Shown here: one piece after another, positions 23,677 to 37,550 of the stretch
Layout: the number at the start of each line of letters is the position of its first letter
Numbering within the stretch: the first letter of the stretch is position 1
Source: Setoptus koraiensis
Lineage: Eukaryota > Arthropoda
Length of the DNA: 64,000 nucleotides
Assembly: GCA_048013815.1 (NCBI GenBank)
Contig: CM106586.1
Coordinates: forward strand, 5,084,001-5,148,000
Reading direction: 5' to 3'
Position numbers and translations under genes: made by a program
The notes under the pieces: generated by a model
Told to the model about the DNA's origin: nothing
The model's input: only the letters and a program-made list of their open reading frames with translations
The model's database searches: none

Positions 23677-26600
23677 GTGAGCTGATTCGCGGCTAACCGG
23701 CACATGAGCGTTATAAGCAGCGCGCAAGGCGCATCAAATTAATAATTTGCATTTCGCCTATAGACACAAATACAATGATGATACAATGATGCGATACAAC
23801 ATTATATAGTGATACTGCAATATTACATGATACAAGTTGCTTAATAAACAATTATGCTGCTCTCTGCATGTTACATAATTGTGTTGCCTAGTGGCTCGTT
23901 TGCTTGCATGCAACGGTGCAGCGATATAAATGCATCAAGCTGCTGATGCTGCCATATCGCACAACACGCCAACGATGCCAAGTGTCTCTGTTTTTTATCA
24001 CTTTGCCCCGTGGCTTCGCAGTTCGCAGTTCGCAGTTCGAAGTGAATCAGTCTGCGAATCGCCAGTCGAGCCGCTTCTTTGAGGCTTGAGGAGTCTTCTC
24101 GGCCGGCCGTTGATAGCGAGTCGGCCGAGGAGACTCGCCGGCGAGCCAGTCGGCAATTGACCGCAAATCAACAGCTCCGCATCAGTAGCGCCGAGTGTCA
24201 GTGGTATCCAGTGCGAGACGTCACTGTATTTATTGTTGTCGTCTGTTGCTGTTGTTGTGTGAGCTAGTGGCCGCTTGTGAGCTGTTGCGTCATGCCTCTT
24301 CCGCTGACCGCGCTCGTAAAGTTGCCAGCTAATTAACATCCACGGCCACGCAAACAACAATTCATGGCATGTGTATTCACATGGCGGCCAGCTGACCGGC
24401 CCAACGGCCCAACGGCCGACTTAACAACCGGCCGACCGGTTGCAAACGAGCCGGGCCCCATGCAAATGAGCGGTCGTTTGTCGCGACGGAGCGCAATTTG
24501 ATGAATACAAACATAAACTTGATTCAATTGAGCCACAGCGTTCAGCACAAACATTCAATAAAGTTCACAATAAAACATTTGTGTCGTTATTGCCGAGACA
24601 TGGTCGCATATTTGCCGCCGTTTGATCCCTTTCGCGCTGCTGTTCGAGCATTCGAACGCTGCCATCATTCGAGCGCTGCCATCGTTCGAACGATGTGACA
24701 GCCAGCGAACAGCCAGCGATTTTATTGTCTGGGGCGCAGCGAAGAATGATTTGTGTGATTGAATTTTTAATTACTCGGCTCGCAGAAGCCAGCAAAAAGC
24801 AAAAAGCAAAAAGTAAAAAGTGAGAGGCAAAAAGAAAAAAGTGAAACGCACGCCAGCGCCGCCATGACTAATAAGTGTGCGCCAATGGACTGCGAAATAT
24901 GCAAATTGTGGGCCTCGTTGCATCATTGCCGATTGCATTATGTTGTGCATTAGGCGCATTTATTATCGTCGTCGTCGTTCAATAACGATGACAATAAATG
25001 CGCCCTCTCGCATAACTGTTGCCCCTCTCATGACTGTGGCCCGTTGCCGGCGTGCGATGCGACAGTCGCGAATTGGCGAATTCGTGAGCGAGCGATATGA
25101 CGCGAATTCGGCGATTCGGCTGCGATTCGTTCGGCACTCGCGGCCACTATTTGCGTCGCCAAGTTGCGGCTGTTCGCTGAGCCGGCGAACACTGGCATTC
25201 GGCTGGCGACTCGCGATCGAGTCGAGCGTTCGACTCGCCGCCGGGCCGCCGGCCGAACGCTCGACGAGCCGACTGGAAGGCTCGTTGCGCAAGTTGCGAG
25301 TCGCAACGCCGGCTCTCGACGCGACGAGAACACTCAACGAGGCAACGAAAACACTCGACTGAGATAAGTGTCAACACTAATGAAGTTGTTGTTGCATAAC
25401 GCAACGATGACAGCTTGCTGCCACCTCCACACTATCATACAGACAGTATAAAGTGAGCGCGTCAGTTGATGAGAGCGCCAGTGATTAAATCGCAAATCAC
25501 CGCTAATGTCATTAGTGGCTCACTCGGCTGCGTTCGGGCAAAACGGCAGCCGGGCTCATTTGCTCGTCGTCTGTTCTCTCTGTTCTCTCTGTTTTCTCTG
25601 TTTTCTCTGTGGCCGCGTTCGAGCTGCGGCCTGTCGGTCGGCCCGTCGGTCGGCCGCAGCGGGCCGCTCCATTCTCAGTGGGCCGGGCTCCGGTCGAGCG
25701 AGTCGAGCGACGGGACAGGGACGGCAGCGCAGCAACAGGGCGATCGCATGCGGCATGCGGCACGCAGCGCATTGTTTGCATGTCCGATTGGCCGCGCTCG
25801 TCGGACATCTCAACAGGTACGCGAACTGTTCGCTACGAACAGCGATCTCGGATATCGGCCGCCGGCCGGCTAAACAAACACCAGCGCCAACACTGTTCGC
25901 CGGCGTGCGCCTCGTAGCGTCTTGTTGCGTCTGGCTGCGTCTGGCTGCGTGGGCCGCCGACGCAGCCAGCAACATGCAACTGGCAGCGTCTAACCTTGAC
26001 GCAATGCAACAATAATAGCGCAGTGCGCATTACATAATACGCTTACGCCATGATGATAATGCGGCCAGCGACGGCAACGGCGCATAAATCATTATTAGCA
26101 CACAAGCGGCAATTAATCATGCATTAGCCCTTGTCGATATTGGCTGTCGGGCGCTCGCGTCTAGCCCGTCTGCGGCTCTCGTCCGAACTTCGGATTGCGA
26201 GTCCCGATCCGAGATTCGCGAGTCGCGAGTCGCGACTCGCGATTGAGAGTCCCTGTTCGAGATTCGCCCATTTGAGATTCGCCCATTTGAGAGCGCGTTC
26301 GAGACGCAGCAGTCAGAGATGCCAACGCGACGAGATTGATGATTGTGGCTAGTGCTTGCGAATTGCGATAACGCAATATTATCCCATTATGATAATAGTA
26401 ACAATAATTTACATTTCGACTTATCAGTCGATCTCGAAACGAGCCAGCGACAGCCAACAAAGCGCAACAATTTGTGCGCTCACTTTCACAGTCGCTTATT
26501 GGTACCGCTGATCGTTTGATACCGCTGGTCGGTTTATGCGCTTCCAGTGGCGGATAAATCCAGGCTCGGTATTTGTAACAAATAATTTGTTTCAATCTTT

Positions 26601-29126
26601 CGAAGCTGCGATATTTCGTGCCAATCTGGCCGGCACACTGTTGCGCGTTCGGGCGACCCCGTCAGCTGACACTCTCACAAGTCTTGTCTGAGTGAGAGAC
26701 GGCGCAAATTCAGGCGTTGCCCACAAAGGAGCGCCGGGCACCCGACAAGCGCCCGCTGCCCGACGGGCAGCGGCCGGAAAAGTGCCCGACCGCTGTTGTG
26801 CGGACCGTCAATAGTTGACCGTCCACAGTTGAGCGTCAACAGTTGGGGCGACACAACCGAGGGCACGGCTGACAAATGAGCAAATAACTGTGCAGTGCGC
26901 ACACAATTGCGGACTAGATGATGATGAAATGATATCAAAAGAACATGCAAATTAGGGCATGAGCCGCCCGGTCGCTCGGGGGCGCCGCTGCGAACGGAGC
27001 CGCCGATTGTGGCGCCTCGCATTGTTATACTGGCATCGCTGTTGTCGTTGTTGTTGTTGCTGCTGGCCAACAAAGAACTGGACCGAGGGGCACGAGTTGC
27101 TTTGTGTCCGCTGGAACAATGCCTCTCGCGGCAGTGTCAACACGGCGATGCGCCGTCATTGTTTGCCGCTGGTGCCACTGCGAGAATCGCCGAGGAATCG
27201 CCCTAAAATATCGCCGGTTGGCGGCCACGCGGTCACGGGCTCACGCTGCATCCAACGCGACATCCAAGCGGCCATTTAGCGGCCATTTGGGGCCAGTGTG
27301 CGCGATGCTCTTTTCTGTCGCGTTGCCCTCATCTCTTTGCTTTCGTCGCCTTCCTGCCGGCGTGCCCGACCGCCAGTCCCGCACACGCCTCGTGCGCATC
27401 GAGCACTGCGAACGCTTCGGTCGCTTCGAACGCTTCGGACGGCCGAACCGGCAAACGCTGCGAACGCCTCGAACGACTGGAACGCGGCGACCAGTTCGCG
27501 GCCCACAAAGTAACAATGACCGGCATGAGTGTGTTTACCTTTGAGCCTAAAAAATGTGTTGACACAAGCGGGCAAACAGCGGCACGCCAACAGTTGCAAC
27601 TGAGGCCGCTCGCTGGCGATTTAATGCTCGCAACCGGTTTAATGTATCCACTCCGCTGCCACCAGTGTCCATCTGCCGGGGGAGTGAGCGACTGCGGGGC
27701 CGCCGCAAACGACGTGTCGCTGCCGGCGTCGGCACTCGCCGCACGGGTTCCGCCGTCGGGGCCGGCACAAAGCGGGCGCACAGCCCGCACGAAACCCCCG
27801 AAAAACGCACAAGACCCGCACAAAAGCCGCAAAAACGCACGAGAGCCGCAAAAACGCACGAAAGCGGCGCAAGAGATCCGATGCGTAATGTGTGCGTGTG
27901 GTCAGCTCGGCGAAGATTAATTAACGTGCGCCGGCTAATAGGTGGCAGATGTAAATATATCGGCATTATGCTGGCTGATTTGATTTTATTTCGGTTCATT
28001 TGTGTGTGTGTGTGTTTTTTTTTGCAACGGCACACAAATGCGCCGAACTGGACGCAACTTGTTGCCGACCTTTCCATTACTGTGCCACTCACAACAATAA
28101 TAGCCGCTCGCCTGTGCCGCACTCACCTGGCCGGGCCAACAGGTGAGTGACGGACAGGTGCCGACGAGTGGTCAGCTTAACAAGTTGAGCAATCGCATGC
28201 CAATCGCAGGTAGCGCCGGCGATTATTGACACACGGCCGCCATGATGATGATGATGATGTAATAGCTGTACGCACATGCTCACAATGGCTACTGTGTGTC
28301 GATAATGGCAACAACAGCAACCACCGATGCTGTTGTTGTTGGCGTAATCTGGAAAAATGCACTGGCCACTTGCTAGTGGCAAGTGCACACTGCTCGCCGC
28401 TGTGGTCGCTGCTTTGTCGGGTTGCGTCGGGCCGGTCGCGGCGGCAGTGGCATCGGTCGGCGGGCACGGAATAAAACAAGACGAAATCAGACGAAACAAG
28501 ATAAAGTAAAATGAGATAAAATAAAGTGAAATAAGATGAGATAAAATAAGGCAAAATCAACATAAAACGACGCGACCAATCGATTGTTTGCGCGCATTGT
28601 GTGCCGGTGATCGGAATCACCTTCGCTCATCACACTTTACTGCCTCGCTAATGGATGCACGGTAGGCGCTCGCACAACTGGACGCGGTCGTCGGGCATTT
28701 TGCTTTTGGCTTCTCGCATCTTCGCTTGCATCTTTGCTTGTTTTTCGCCGAATTTCGCTCGTATTTCGCCGTATTTCGCCGTATTTCGCCTGAATTATCG
28801 CTCGTATTTTATCGGCTGGCTGCGGCTCAGGCGCGCTCCAGTTGGCCGTTCCTTACCTGGCCGCTCTGTGGTCGGCTGAGCCCTGCTCGGCCCTTCTCTA
28901 GTTGGCTGGCGGTGCGGCCCGGCCCGAGCAGCCCGAGCCACCCGAGCAGCCCGAGCCACGCGAGCCACCCGAAGCCCGAATGCGCCAACAACAAGCGTCA
29001 ACAAGGTGAGCAGATTAGAGCCGCGCAACAACGAACGGCCGCCTGCCCGAGAACGGCGCACAACCCGAGACCGACCATTCAACTTGATGATCATTCAAGG
29101 TGAGCTATTATTGCCAGCCACCGCTG

Positions 29127-29205
29127 CTCACCTGTGCTCGATGCCATTTTAGGCCATTATCTGCTGTTCTCTACGCTCACCTGTGCTCACCTGTACTCAC
29201 CTGTT
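29127..29205. promoter_or_regulatory. Cluster of four CACCTG E-boxes
   Basis: CACCTG occurs at 29129, 29178, 29188 and 29198. The last three lie in a 10-bp tandem repeat (CTCACCTGTG). CACCTG/CAGGTG is the preferred site of Snail/ZEB zinc-finger and E-protein bHLH factors. Binding is an inference; the array could equally be replication slippage. Confidence 0.35.
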
Positions 29206-29274
29206 CCGCGGTATTAGGCCGCTCGCCTGGACAGCTGGCGCAAGTGCAATGGTAGCACGGGTATCGGCACTCAC

Positions 29275-29275
<1 letters not shown>

Positions 29276-29323
<48 letters not shown>
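29276..29323. repeat. Perfect (CAA)16 microsatellite
   Basis: Forty-eight bases of uninterrupted CAA. It is the longest perfect trinucleotide run I saw in the window. Confidence 0.98.
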
Positions 29324-29901
29324 GCAACGTATCAGGACACAACAACGTGTATTAATGAACGCGCCGCGCAAGCACAACAGCCGATCTAACAACCGATACA
29401 TCGTCGATTGTCCATTGTTGCGTCATGCTTGTCATCTGTTGCTCCTGTTGCCGCTTCGATTCAATTGTTCGCCGGGGCGCTTCTTTTCGCTTCTTTCTCT
29501 TTTTTCTCTCTTCTCTCTATTTTCTCTCGCTCCGTTCGCTTCGTTTGCGGCGGCTTCTTTGCAGCGGCTTCTTTTCCGTTGCTGCAAGATTCTGTGGCTC
29601 AAGCGAGCTGCCACACAACCGATCGCGATCACTTTGTTTGTCTTGTGGCCGCTGTCTGTCGTCTGGTCGCCACTTGCCGGCCCGAGTGGCGACAAGCGAC
29701 CTGAAACACTTTTTCTGCAATGCACTCGTTCTTGTGTCGGTGTCGTCATTCGGGATCCGCGTTCGACGGGCCGAAATGAGCCCACAGCGATCGCGATCAG
29801 TGGCCCAAATCAAAGCTTGATTGTCCGAGGCACAAACAATCGGCTGACCGCTCGCATGGCCGGCCTGCGATCATTTTTGCGGCTCGGAGCCGCGCCGACC
29901 A

Positions 29902-29981
29902 GCAAACGGCGACACCAGCAAACGGCCACAACCGCAAACGGCCACAACCGCAAACGGCCACAACCGCGAACGGCCACAACC
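29902..29981. repeat. 16-bp tandem array, about 5 copies
   Basis: Units of GCAAACGGCCACAACC; the first copy is imperfect and the last has one change. A related GC-rich array follows near 30176-30225. Confidence 0.9.
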
Positions 29982-32174
29982 ACAGACCGAGTTGCACCGG
30001 TAGCTTTGCCGTCCGACCGCTCGGTCGGCTTCCGGTCGCCGCACCAATGAGCCGTCATTACGGTCATTAAAATAGGGCCGTTGGCTGGCGCGCGCCAACG
30101 GGTCGCTCTTGGCGGCCTGTTGGCGGCAGCTAGACAGTTTTGTCTCGCTGCCGGGCTGGTCGGGCTCGCCGAGCCGCAACGCACCGCGACGGGCCGCAAC
30201 GCACAGCGACGGGCCGGAGCGGGCAGCAGCGCCAGAGACGGGCCGGGGCCATCAATCAGTCATATCTGATGGCTGATCTGTTGGATCTTTGGCTGGCGGT
30301 GGCGCGCCGAGAAGAGTTGAGCAAGTGCAAATAATCAAGAGCGCATGAGGGATGCGGCGTGCAAATTGGCATGACTGGCCGACAAAAGGCCGCCGAAATT
30401 GTTTGCTCAATCCGTTACGTAACTGCATCAATCTGACACTGTCGGCGGGCGCGTCTCGGGCCGTCAAAAGCGGCCCATTGAGGTAGCCGGAGCATGCATC
30501 ACTTGTCACGCGCGCCAGACATATTTGCATCTTGTCACGGTGTCGGCCGATCGGCGCTAGTTCGAGTCCGCCGAGCGAAAGAAGCCAAACTCGGCGAATT
30601 GCGTCATCTGTTCGCTGCGAATCTGCAGCGAATTCGCTGCGAATCGGCCGAATTGGCGGCTCTTGCCCGCTCGATTTGCAAACCCGCGACTCGCGATGAC
30701 GCAACGTGATGCGATGTGACACAACGTGCAAGACGGTGGCGCTGCTAGCAACTTGTTTGCCAGCAGCCAAAGTTGGCCTGTTGGCCCGAGGCGTGACGCG
30801 CGATCGCGTGAATAATCGGACAAGTTATCAGCCATAATCTGCTGGCTCACTGGCTTCATAATGGCTGGCTCGTTGCGTAATGAAAAATGTGTCGAGACTG
30901 CGGCGTCGTGCCGACGCCGACAACAACGACAACAGCGACAACAGCGACAACAGCGACAACGGCGACAGCGACAACGGCGAGGCCCGGCAATTTCGCAATT
31001 TTCGGCCCGAATTCAAACTGAAAATTCAAACTGCGAATGCCAGCCAAACAAATCTCATCGCAATTTAATATAAAACATATCAAACGGCAGTTACGTCACT
31101 CGGCGGCGCCAACTGGGCATTTGGGGGGGGCAACTGTGATTTGATTGTTGCCGTTATTGCCGTTGTCGGCGGTGTAATGAACTGATCACTTGACAACGGC
31201 GCACATTGAGCCGTCACGACCGTGTTGCGATGACGCGCCGGCCATGGGGGCGCCGCCGCTCGGCGTGCCGGCCCACTTCCGCCTGCCGCCGGCCAGCGCA
31301 CGCAAGCCGGCAGACGCGGCCGAGCGAGCGAGCAAACAAACGAAATAACAAACAAACAATTGCTTTTCGAGACGCCACTTTCGCTCTAATCTGAGCCCCG
31401 AATCTCCGGCGTGCATGCGGGCGCCCACCGACCAGCGAGCGGCCCGCAAACCTTGCAATCCGCACAAACTGCAACCCGCGCAAACTGCAACCCGCGCAAA
31501 CTTTGCAATCCGCACAAACTCCCCAATGCGCACAAGCTCCGCAAGCGGGCGAGTTTTCAATTTGATTCGTGCCAGCGAGCGAGTCATTTTTAGTTTTATC
31601 AGTTAATAACCGCCCTTATCGTACCTATTCGATCTAGATGTCGGCCGAGTGTGCGCCAGCGAGCGCATTTGTAAATGTCGCTCGCCAGCCGAATCGTCAG
31701 TAGATTTGCCGGCCAGATATTCACGCTGATGATATCCGACCGTGGGCGACATTGGCAATAGTTGCAAATCATGCCGCCAAATGATGTTACCCGGGGCCGC
31801 GTGCATGCCGACCCGACCATTTTTCAACTCAATTTACAGCAAAAGGGGGGCGCGCGCATTATAAGCAATTTTCGGTTTGGACGCGTTTTCGGGGCGAGCA
31901 CGCGCCCGCCATCGGGCAACATACGGCGGCGCCCGCCATCGCGCAACATACGGCGGCGCGTGCCCGCGCGTCGGGCACGATCCGCGGGCCATCGGCGTGC
32001 AATGGGCACCGCCAACTGGCGAGCGGCGCGGCGCGACCCGACCGTTCACCTGTGAGCCAACTGGCGCAAATCGCATATTGTGCTGGCAGCGCATAGCTTG
32101 AGCCAGCCAATGTCGAGGCGCCCCAAATCAAACGCTGCACGCTGGCATGCCGGCCAGCTCATTAGTGCGCCAGA

Positions 32175-32234
32175 TTCAGCCGGCCGTCGCCAGGTTCAGC
32201 CGGCCGTCGCCAGGTTCAGCCGGCCGTCGCCAGG
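32175..32234. repeat. 20-bp tandem array, 3 perfect copies
   Basis: Three identical copies of TTCAGCCGGCCGTCGCCAGG. Confidence 0.97.
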
Positions 32235-32981
32235 TGAATCGACGAGCTTGCCAGCGGCCGCGGACGATGCGAGTCCGCATTACTGTCGGCGCGCCGCGGC
32301 GACCCAATTCGCCGCCTCACTGGGCCTCACTTTGGCCGGACCGGGCACGGACTGGCCGAGCCGAGCGCGGCCAGCGGCCGAGTTCGAGCGACGGTGCGCG
32401 TAACGGTTCGAGAGCGACACGTACGTAGCGATTACGAAATGACAAGCTAATTCTGGCTTGCGCCACAAACAGCAAGCGTTTCGCCCGAGCGCCGAAATGA
32501 CAAAAATGCCCGAAGTACGCGGATATGCGCGGCGAATCGCCACTGCAAATTAGCAATTTGAAATTATCAGCGGCGGCTCGGTTTAAAGTGAGCCGAGGCC
32601 AACGCTCGCGGGCCGGCCCAAGATCGGGCGCCATGGCAACGGGCGGCGCGTTTCAAATTTTAATTCAGCTCGCTGTTGATTGTGCAATGGTCGGCAACAG
32701 CAACGGCAACAACAACGGCGACAACAGCGACAGCAACCATGCCGATGTGACGCGTCGTCGGGGCCCGCAGACTGTGCCGCGCAGAGGCGCTCGAAAGGAC
32801 CAGCCAGCGGCATCAGAATTGGCTTGAGGCCCGCGCAGACTGCGCCAGATATAGCACAGACCGTATGACTCGGCAGAACAGATAGATGTGCATGTAGATT
32901 GGGTGCGCCCCTTTTGCCACGTGCTGTTGCGCACGGCGCGGGCACGGCGCGGGCACGGCGCTGGCACGGGCCCGGTTTAGC

Positions 32982-33037
32982 GGGCCCCGTTCGGCGGGCC
33001 CCGTTCGGCGGGCCCCGTTCGGCGGGCCCCGTTTGGC
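32982..33037. repeat. 14-bp tandem array (GGGCCCCGTTCGGC)4
   Basis: Three perfect copies and one with C-to-T. Immediately upstream (about 32931-32968) is an 11-bp array GCACGGCGCGG. The unit contains the palindrome GGGGCCCC minus one base, the commonest long word in this window. Confidence 0.95.
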
Positions 33038-34926
33038 GGGCCGTTGCACGTTGTTGCAGCCTGTCACGGACTTGTCACTGGCTGAGCAGCTCGGCCTGCT
33101 GCCGGCCAGCACGTGGCAATATGTTTATATATATATTTTTAAGTCGCGCACCAGATTGTGTCTGGGTGGTGCGTTGCGAGCGCGTGCACGAGCGTATTAG
33201 TAATTTATTGCTGAACTCTGTATAAATAGACTGCATAAATGGACTGTATAAATAGACTTGGCGCGAGATAGCGTGAATAGACGGCAGCAAACAATGGGCT
33301 CGCAACAACCGACAGCAACCAACGACAACCGACAGCAACCAACGACAACCGACAACGACAACCGACAACAACCGACCGTTTTAAAGGTCACCTGAGTCGC
33401 CTATAAGCGCGTGTTTGCCGTTGTTGAGCCGGGCACGAGCTGGGCGCCTAATTGCAAAACAATAGACGTGCCCATTTGTCACAGATTGGCGATTATGGTG
33501 CGCGCGTTGTGCGGCTCGTGCCAGCCAACTTGCACACTGCAAGTTGTAGTTGTTGGCCCGGCGAGCTTATCCCATTTTAATGAATTCATTAAAATGAATT
33601 TGTTTCAGATGAATAACACGAGTGATGGGCGCTTGATGGGCCCCGGCCCCGGCCCCGGCCTCGGCGACTGCCGACTGCCGACTGCAACCGCTGTGGTGCA
33701 ACCGTTGCAGTGCGACGCCAACAACGGCAACAACCGCTACAACAACTGCGACAACAGTGATCGTCAATTGACGACACCGATTTGTTGGCCCCGTTGTTTG
33801 CCTAATCCAAACACGGCCTCGCTGGCTGCTGGTGCCGCCAGACTGGCTGCCGTTGGGGGCCCCAAACTGACAATTGCGAGCTGGCCCCACAAACTGAATC
33901 GGCCGAATGGGGCCGAATTGTCAGCTCGGGCCCGGCCGACACAACATGCGACACAACATGCGACACAACATGCGACATAATAAAAATGACGATAATAGCG
34001 CCAGTTAGTTGTTCATTGTGACACAATGATTGTGTGTGCACAGTGCTTGCATGTCCGGATAAATCAAACAGAACAGCGGCCAAGAATTAGTGGGGCCAGC
34101 CCGTTCGCTGCAACCACTCAAGCGGCGATAATTGAAATACTGGCTGCCGGCCACCATTTCAATGGGCCCCTCCGACAATTCAACGGCTACATGCCACTGT
34201 AATACAGTGACTGTTTGTGCCAACGTGAGTCACTCGCCAATGTGCGTTATGGGCCGCGTCCGCACGAGCCAGCCAGGGGCCAATTGCGAGCGGCCAGCAG
34301 GGCGCCACTTAATCACGGGCACGAGTTGGTTGGCTGGTGGAGGGCGCGCTTTGCCGGCGCCCTTAGACCGTCGCTTGCGGCGGCTCGGCCGGCCGCCGCA
34401 TCCCGCGACTTGTTTGTTGGCCCAAGACATTTCTATGTTTTCCTGCGCGTCCCTCGCTGGCGGCTGGCGGCTTCTCGCGGCGACTCGTGGCGGCTCGCGG
34501 CGACTCGTGGCGACTCGTGGCGACTCGTGGCGGCTCGCGGCAGCAAACTGCACACTTGCAGACTGCAAACATATTGCGCAACGCACTCTGAGGCTCGCTG
34601 TGAGCCTCGTCGCGGGCCCTACAATTTCAGACTCCGAATCACTCCGAGCGCCTGTTACAAAACGAGGCAACAATGACGGCCAACGACGGCCCGTTTGTTT
34701 GCGGACGGCCGAGCAACTGCAGCCAGTCCGCCAGAGTCCGCCAGAGAGCCTGCCTCTCCGGCAAACTCTACCGGATAGTCCGCAAACTAAATGCGAATAA
34801 ATTGTCGCCGTCTCCATGTCCGACAGGCTCCGTCTGGGCCCCGTTGCCCGGATTGTCGACTGGATTGGGGCCCCAGCGGCCCCAAATCCAGTGCGTCTGG
34901 CGGGATTAGCGGGCCGCTGTGGCTCA

Positions 34927-34950
34927 AGCTCATATCAGCTGATATGAGCT
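34927..34950. repeat. Perfect 24-bp palindrome
   Basis: AGCTCATATCAG is followed directly by its reverse complement. Partial copies of the right half (GAGCTGGCAT) continue to about 34978. Confidence 0.95.
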
Positions 34951-35144
34951 GGCATGAGCTGGCATGGGCTGATATGAGCGCCGCAGCGCGGACAACGCGC
35001 CCACACGGGATAAACAAAGACGCGAGACTGCGGGCCAAAAATGGACGCACAAGTGGCCGCGCAAAGCCCCGGCCGCCAAATGGGGCCCCTTGCTTATTTG
35101 TATGTATGCATACGCTAACATGTATGCCTAATATGGCGGCGTAT

Positions 35145-35188
35145 GTGTGGCGTTTGTGTGGCGTTTGTGTGGCGTTTGTGTGGCGTGT
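35145..35188. repeat. 11-bp tandem array (GTGTGGCGTTT)4
   Basis: Three perfect copies and a diverged fourth. Confidence 0.95.
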
Positions 35189-37470
35189 GCGGGGCCCCAA
35201 ATCAAGAGCTCGTGTGTCGGTGTACTTGTTCCGCCACTTGCCGTAATACCCGACGGTGGCCACTTACGCTGTGGCGCTGTTTGTGTTGCGCAACAAACAA
35301 AGTAGCACACAACAAACTTGTGCTTACAAGCGCCAGTATTTATAACCGATACTCGTTGGGCCTGTCATGTCACGAGGGCTTGTCGCGTCGCTGTTGTTGT
35401 TGTTGCTGTCGCCCTTGTTGTCGCCGTTGTCGTTGCTGTTGTTGTCGCCGTTGCTGTTGTTGTCGTTGTTGTCGTCGGCGCTGTCGTGCCCACGCAAACA
35501 ACTGACGCGACCGACGCGAACTGACGCGAACACTCGATCGCGAATCCATCAATCGGCACGCACTGGCGCAGCGGGCCGGCACGGCCCGCGACCGCTCGCC
35601 CCACTCACAGTGCGACGGGCACGCAATGTGGCGATGACCGGCCCGCGCAAAATGCACCCAATGCGTCGCACAAATGCACCTAATGCGCCGCGTAAAATTC
35701 GCCCAATGCGCCGCATAAAATTCGCCCAAAATGATAATGCGCGCAACCGGCAAAATGATCATGTTAGTTAGCTGGGCAAACACACTCTGTTTATACGCGC
35801 AATTGCTCGTTGTTTCTTCTCTGGTTCTCGCTAATTTCTTTTTAGTGTCGCTGGCCCAAGTTCCGCCGGGCCACAAACTGCCCGCCGTCGCCGCGTTGCC
35901 GGCCCGCTGCGCCCGTTGCTGTGCACCGCGTATAATGCACTCATCGGGCGCCCGATCGGTCGAATCTTGGAACCGCCCGGACCGGTGGCAACGGCCGCAG
36001 CGGTCGGGCCGGTCGCAATGATCGGACGCTTCGGATCGGCGGGAGCGGCGCTGCGCACGGCGCGTGTGTGAACTCTGGTGAAAATTTTTATCTTTATCCG
36101 CTTTATCCGCATTCGGGCGCGTGACAAACAACGCGCGTCTTGTGCGCGTTTTTTGCGCTCGCTGGCCGCCCTCGGTGTGAATGAAATGGGCTCCGTGGGG
36201 CCCCATGTAGCGGCTTGCGTGGTTGCCGCACAGATGAGGTAGCACATACATAATGCATAATGCGCTCGCACTTGCATGAGCGCGCCCCGATGAACCGGGC
36301 CCCCAGACACGGAATACGCGCAATATGCGCCAAATATACACGCGAGCATACATTACACGCTGGCGTGGCGTGGATTAGACGAGGCGCCAGTCAGCGGTCA
36401 CTGGACAGCACAACATTATACAGGCATTAGGCCGACATACAAGCGGCCTGCATTAGCATTGCCAATGCTGCATTGGGGCCCCAGCACGGTGCACAGGACG
36501 CAGTGTGCATTAGGGGCCCCATATTAGCCAGCGCGGCCAGTGTGGCCAGCGCGGCGGCGGCGGCCATAATAACGGCGGCCATATTAGGCAGCGTGCGAGT
36601 CGCACGCTGCCGCTGCCAAGTGTCAGACGCGGGCCCCGTGTTACGTAACGCCGCTGACGTAATGAGGGGCCAAACAAGCGCATCTTGCGCCAACGAACAA
36701 GATCAATTTCACACGCTAATAACCTGCGCTGGCTGGCGTTGGTCGGCGCAGCGCGAGCCAATCAACGCTTCGAACGGCTCTGTTCGAACCTTGGGCGTTC
36801 GCGGCCCGAACCTTGGACGTCCGGCGTTGGCTGTTCGAACGGGCGACGCTCGCGGTTCGAACCTGCGACGCTCGCAGCGCCGACCTGGGAGCCGCGAACG
36901 TCGCCACTCGTCGCTCGCTTCTTTTGTGGCGCGTTGGAATCGTCGGACGCAAAGCGATCGCCTTTTCACGCGATCACCGCAAACACAAACAACAACATCA
37001 ATAACATCGGCAACACCATCAACAACAGCAACAACATCAGCGACGGCGGCGGCGGCTCGCCTCGAATCACGCGAGCTGCCGTCGGTCGTGCTGTTGCCGA
37101 ATTTCCATTGTTTGGCGCTGTCTCCGGCAGAGAATTCGGCAGAGAATAGGCAGAGAATTTCGCACAGAGTTCGGCAGCGAATATGCGCGTGTCGCCGCCA
37201 GTGGCCCCAATGTCCGCCAGAAAACTCATTTGGGCCGCTCTCGGGTTGCTCGGGTGGCTCGTGTGGCTCGGCGTGCGCGGCGTGCTCGGCGCGCTCAATT
37301 TGCTCGGGTTGGCAGTTTGCGCCCGCTCACTTGACGAGTGTGTGACGTGCCGCCGACCGCCGAGTTAATCGATTAATCTACTCGGCAAAAGATTGTGTTG
37401 GCCACAGTGGCCGTCGCTGTGCACGACTCTCGGGCCAGCGCCCGGCCGGCCCGCTCGGGGCGCAAGTCCG

Positions 37471-37550
37471 ACACAATCGGGCACAACCGGGCGCAACCGG
37501 GCACAATTGGGCACAATCGGGCTCAGTTGGGCACAGTTGGGCACATTCGA
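37471..37550. repeat. 10-bp tandem array, 8 copies
   Basis: Eight consecutive 10-bp units related to GCACAACCGG, varying at the fifth to eighth positions (AATCGG, AATTGG, AGTTGG). Confidence 0.9.

Noticed and set aside
36850-36880. B-box-like GGTTCGAACC suggesting another tRNA or tRNA-derived SINE
   Set aside because: No A box at the right distance and no cloverleaf; TTCGAA is one of the common palindromic words here.
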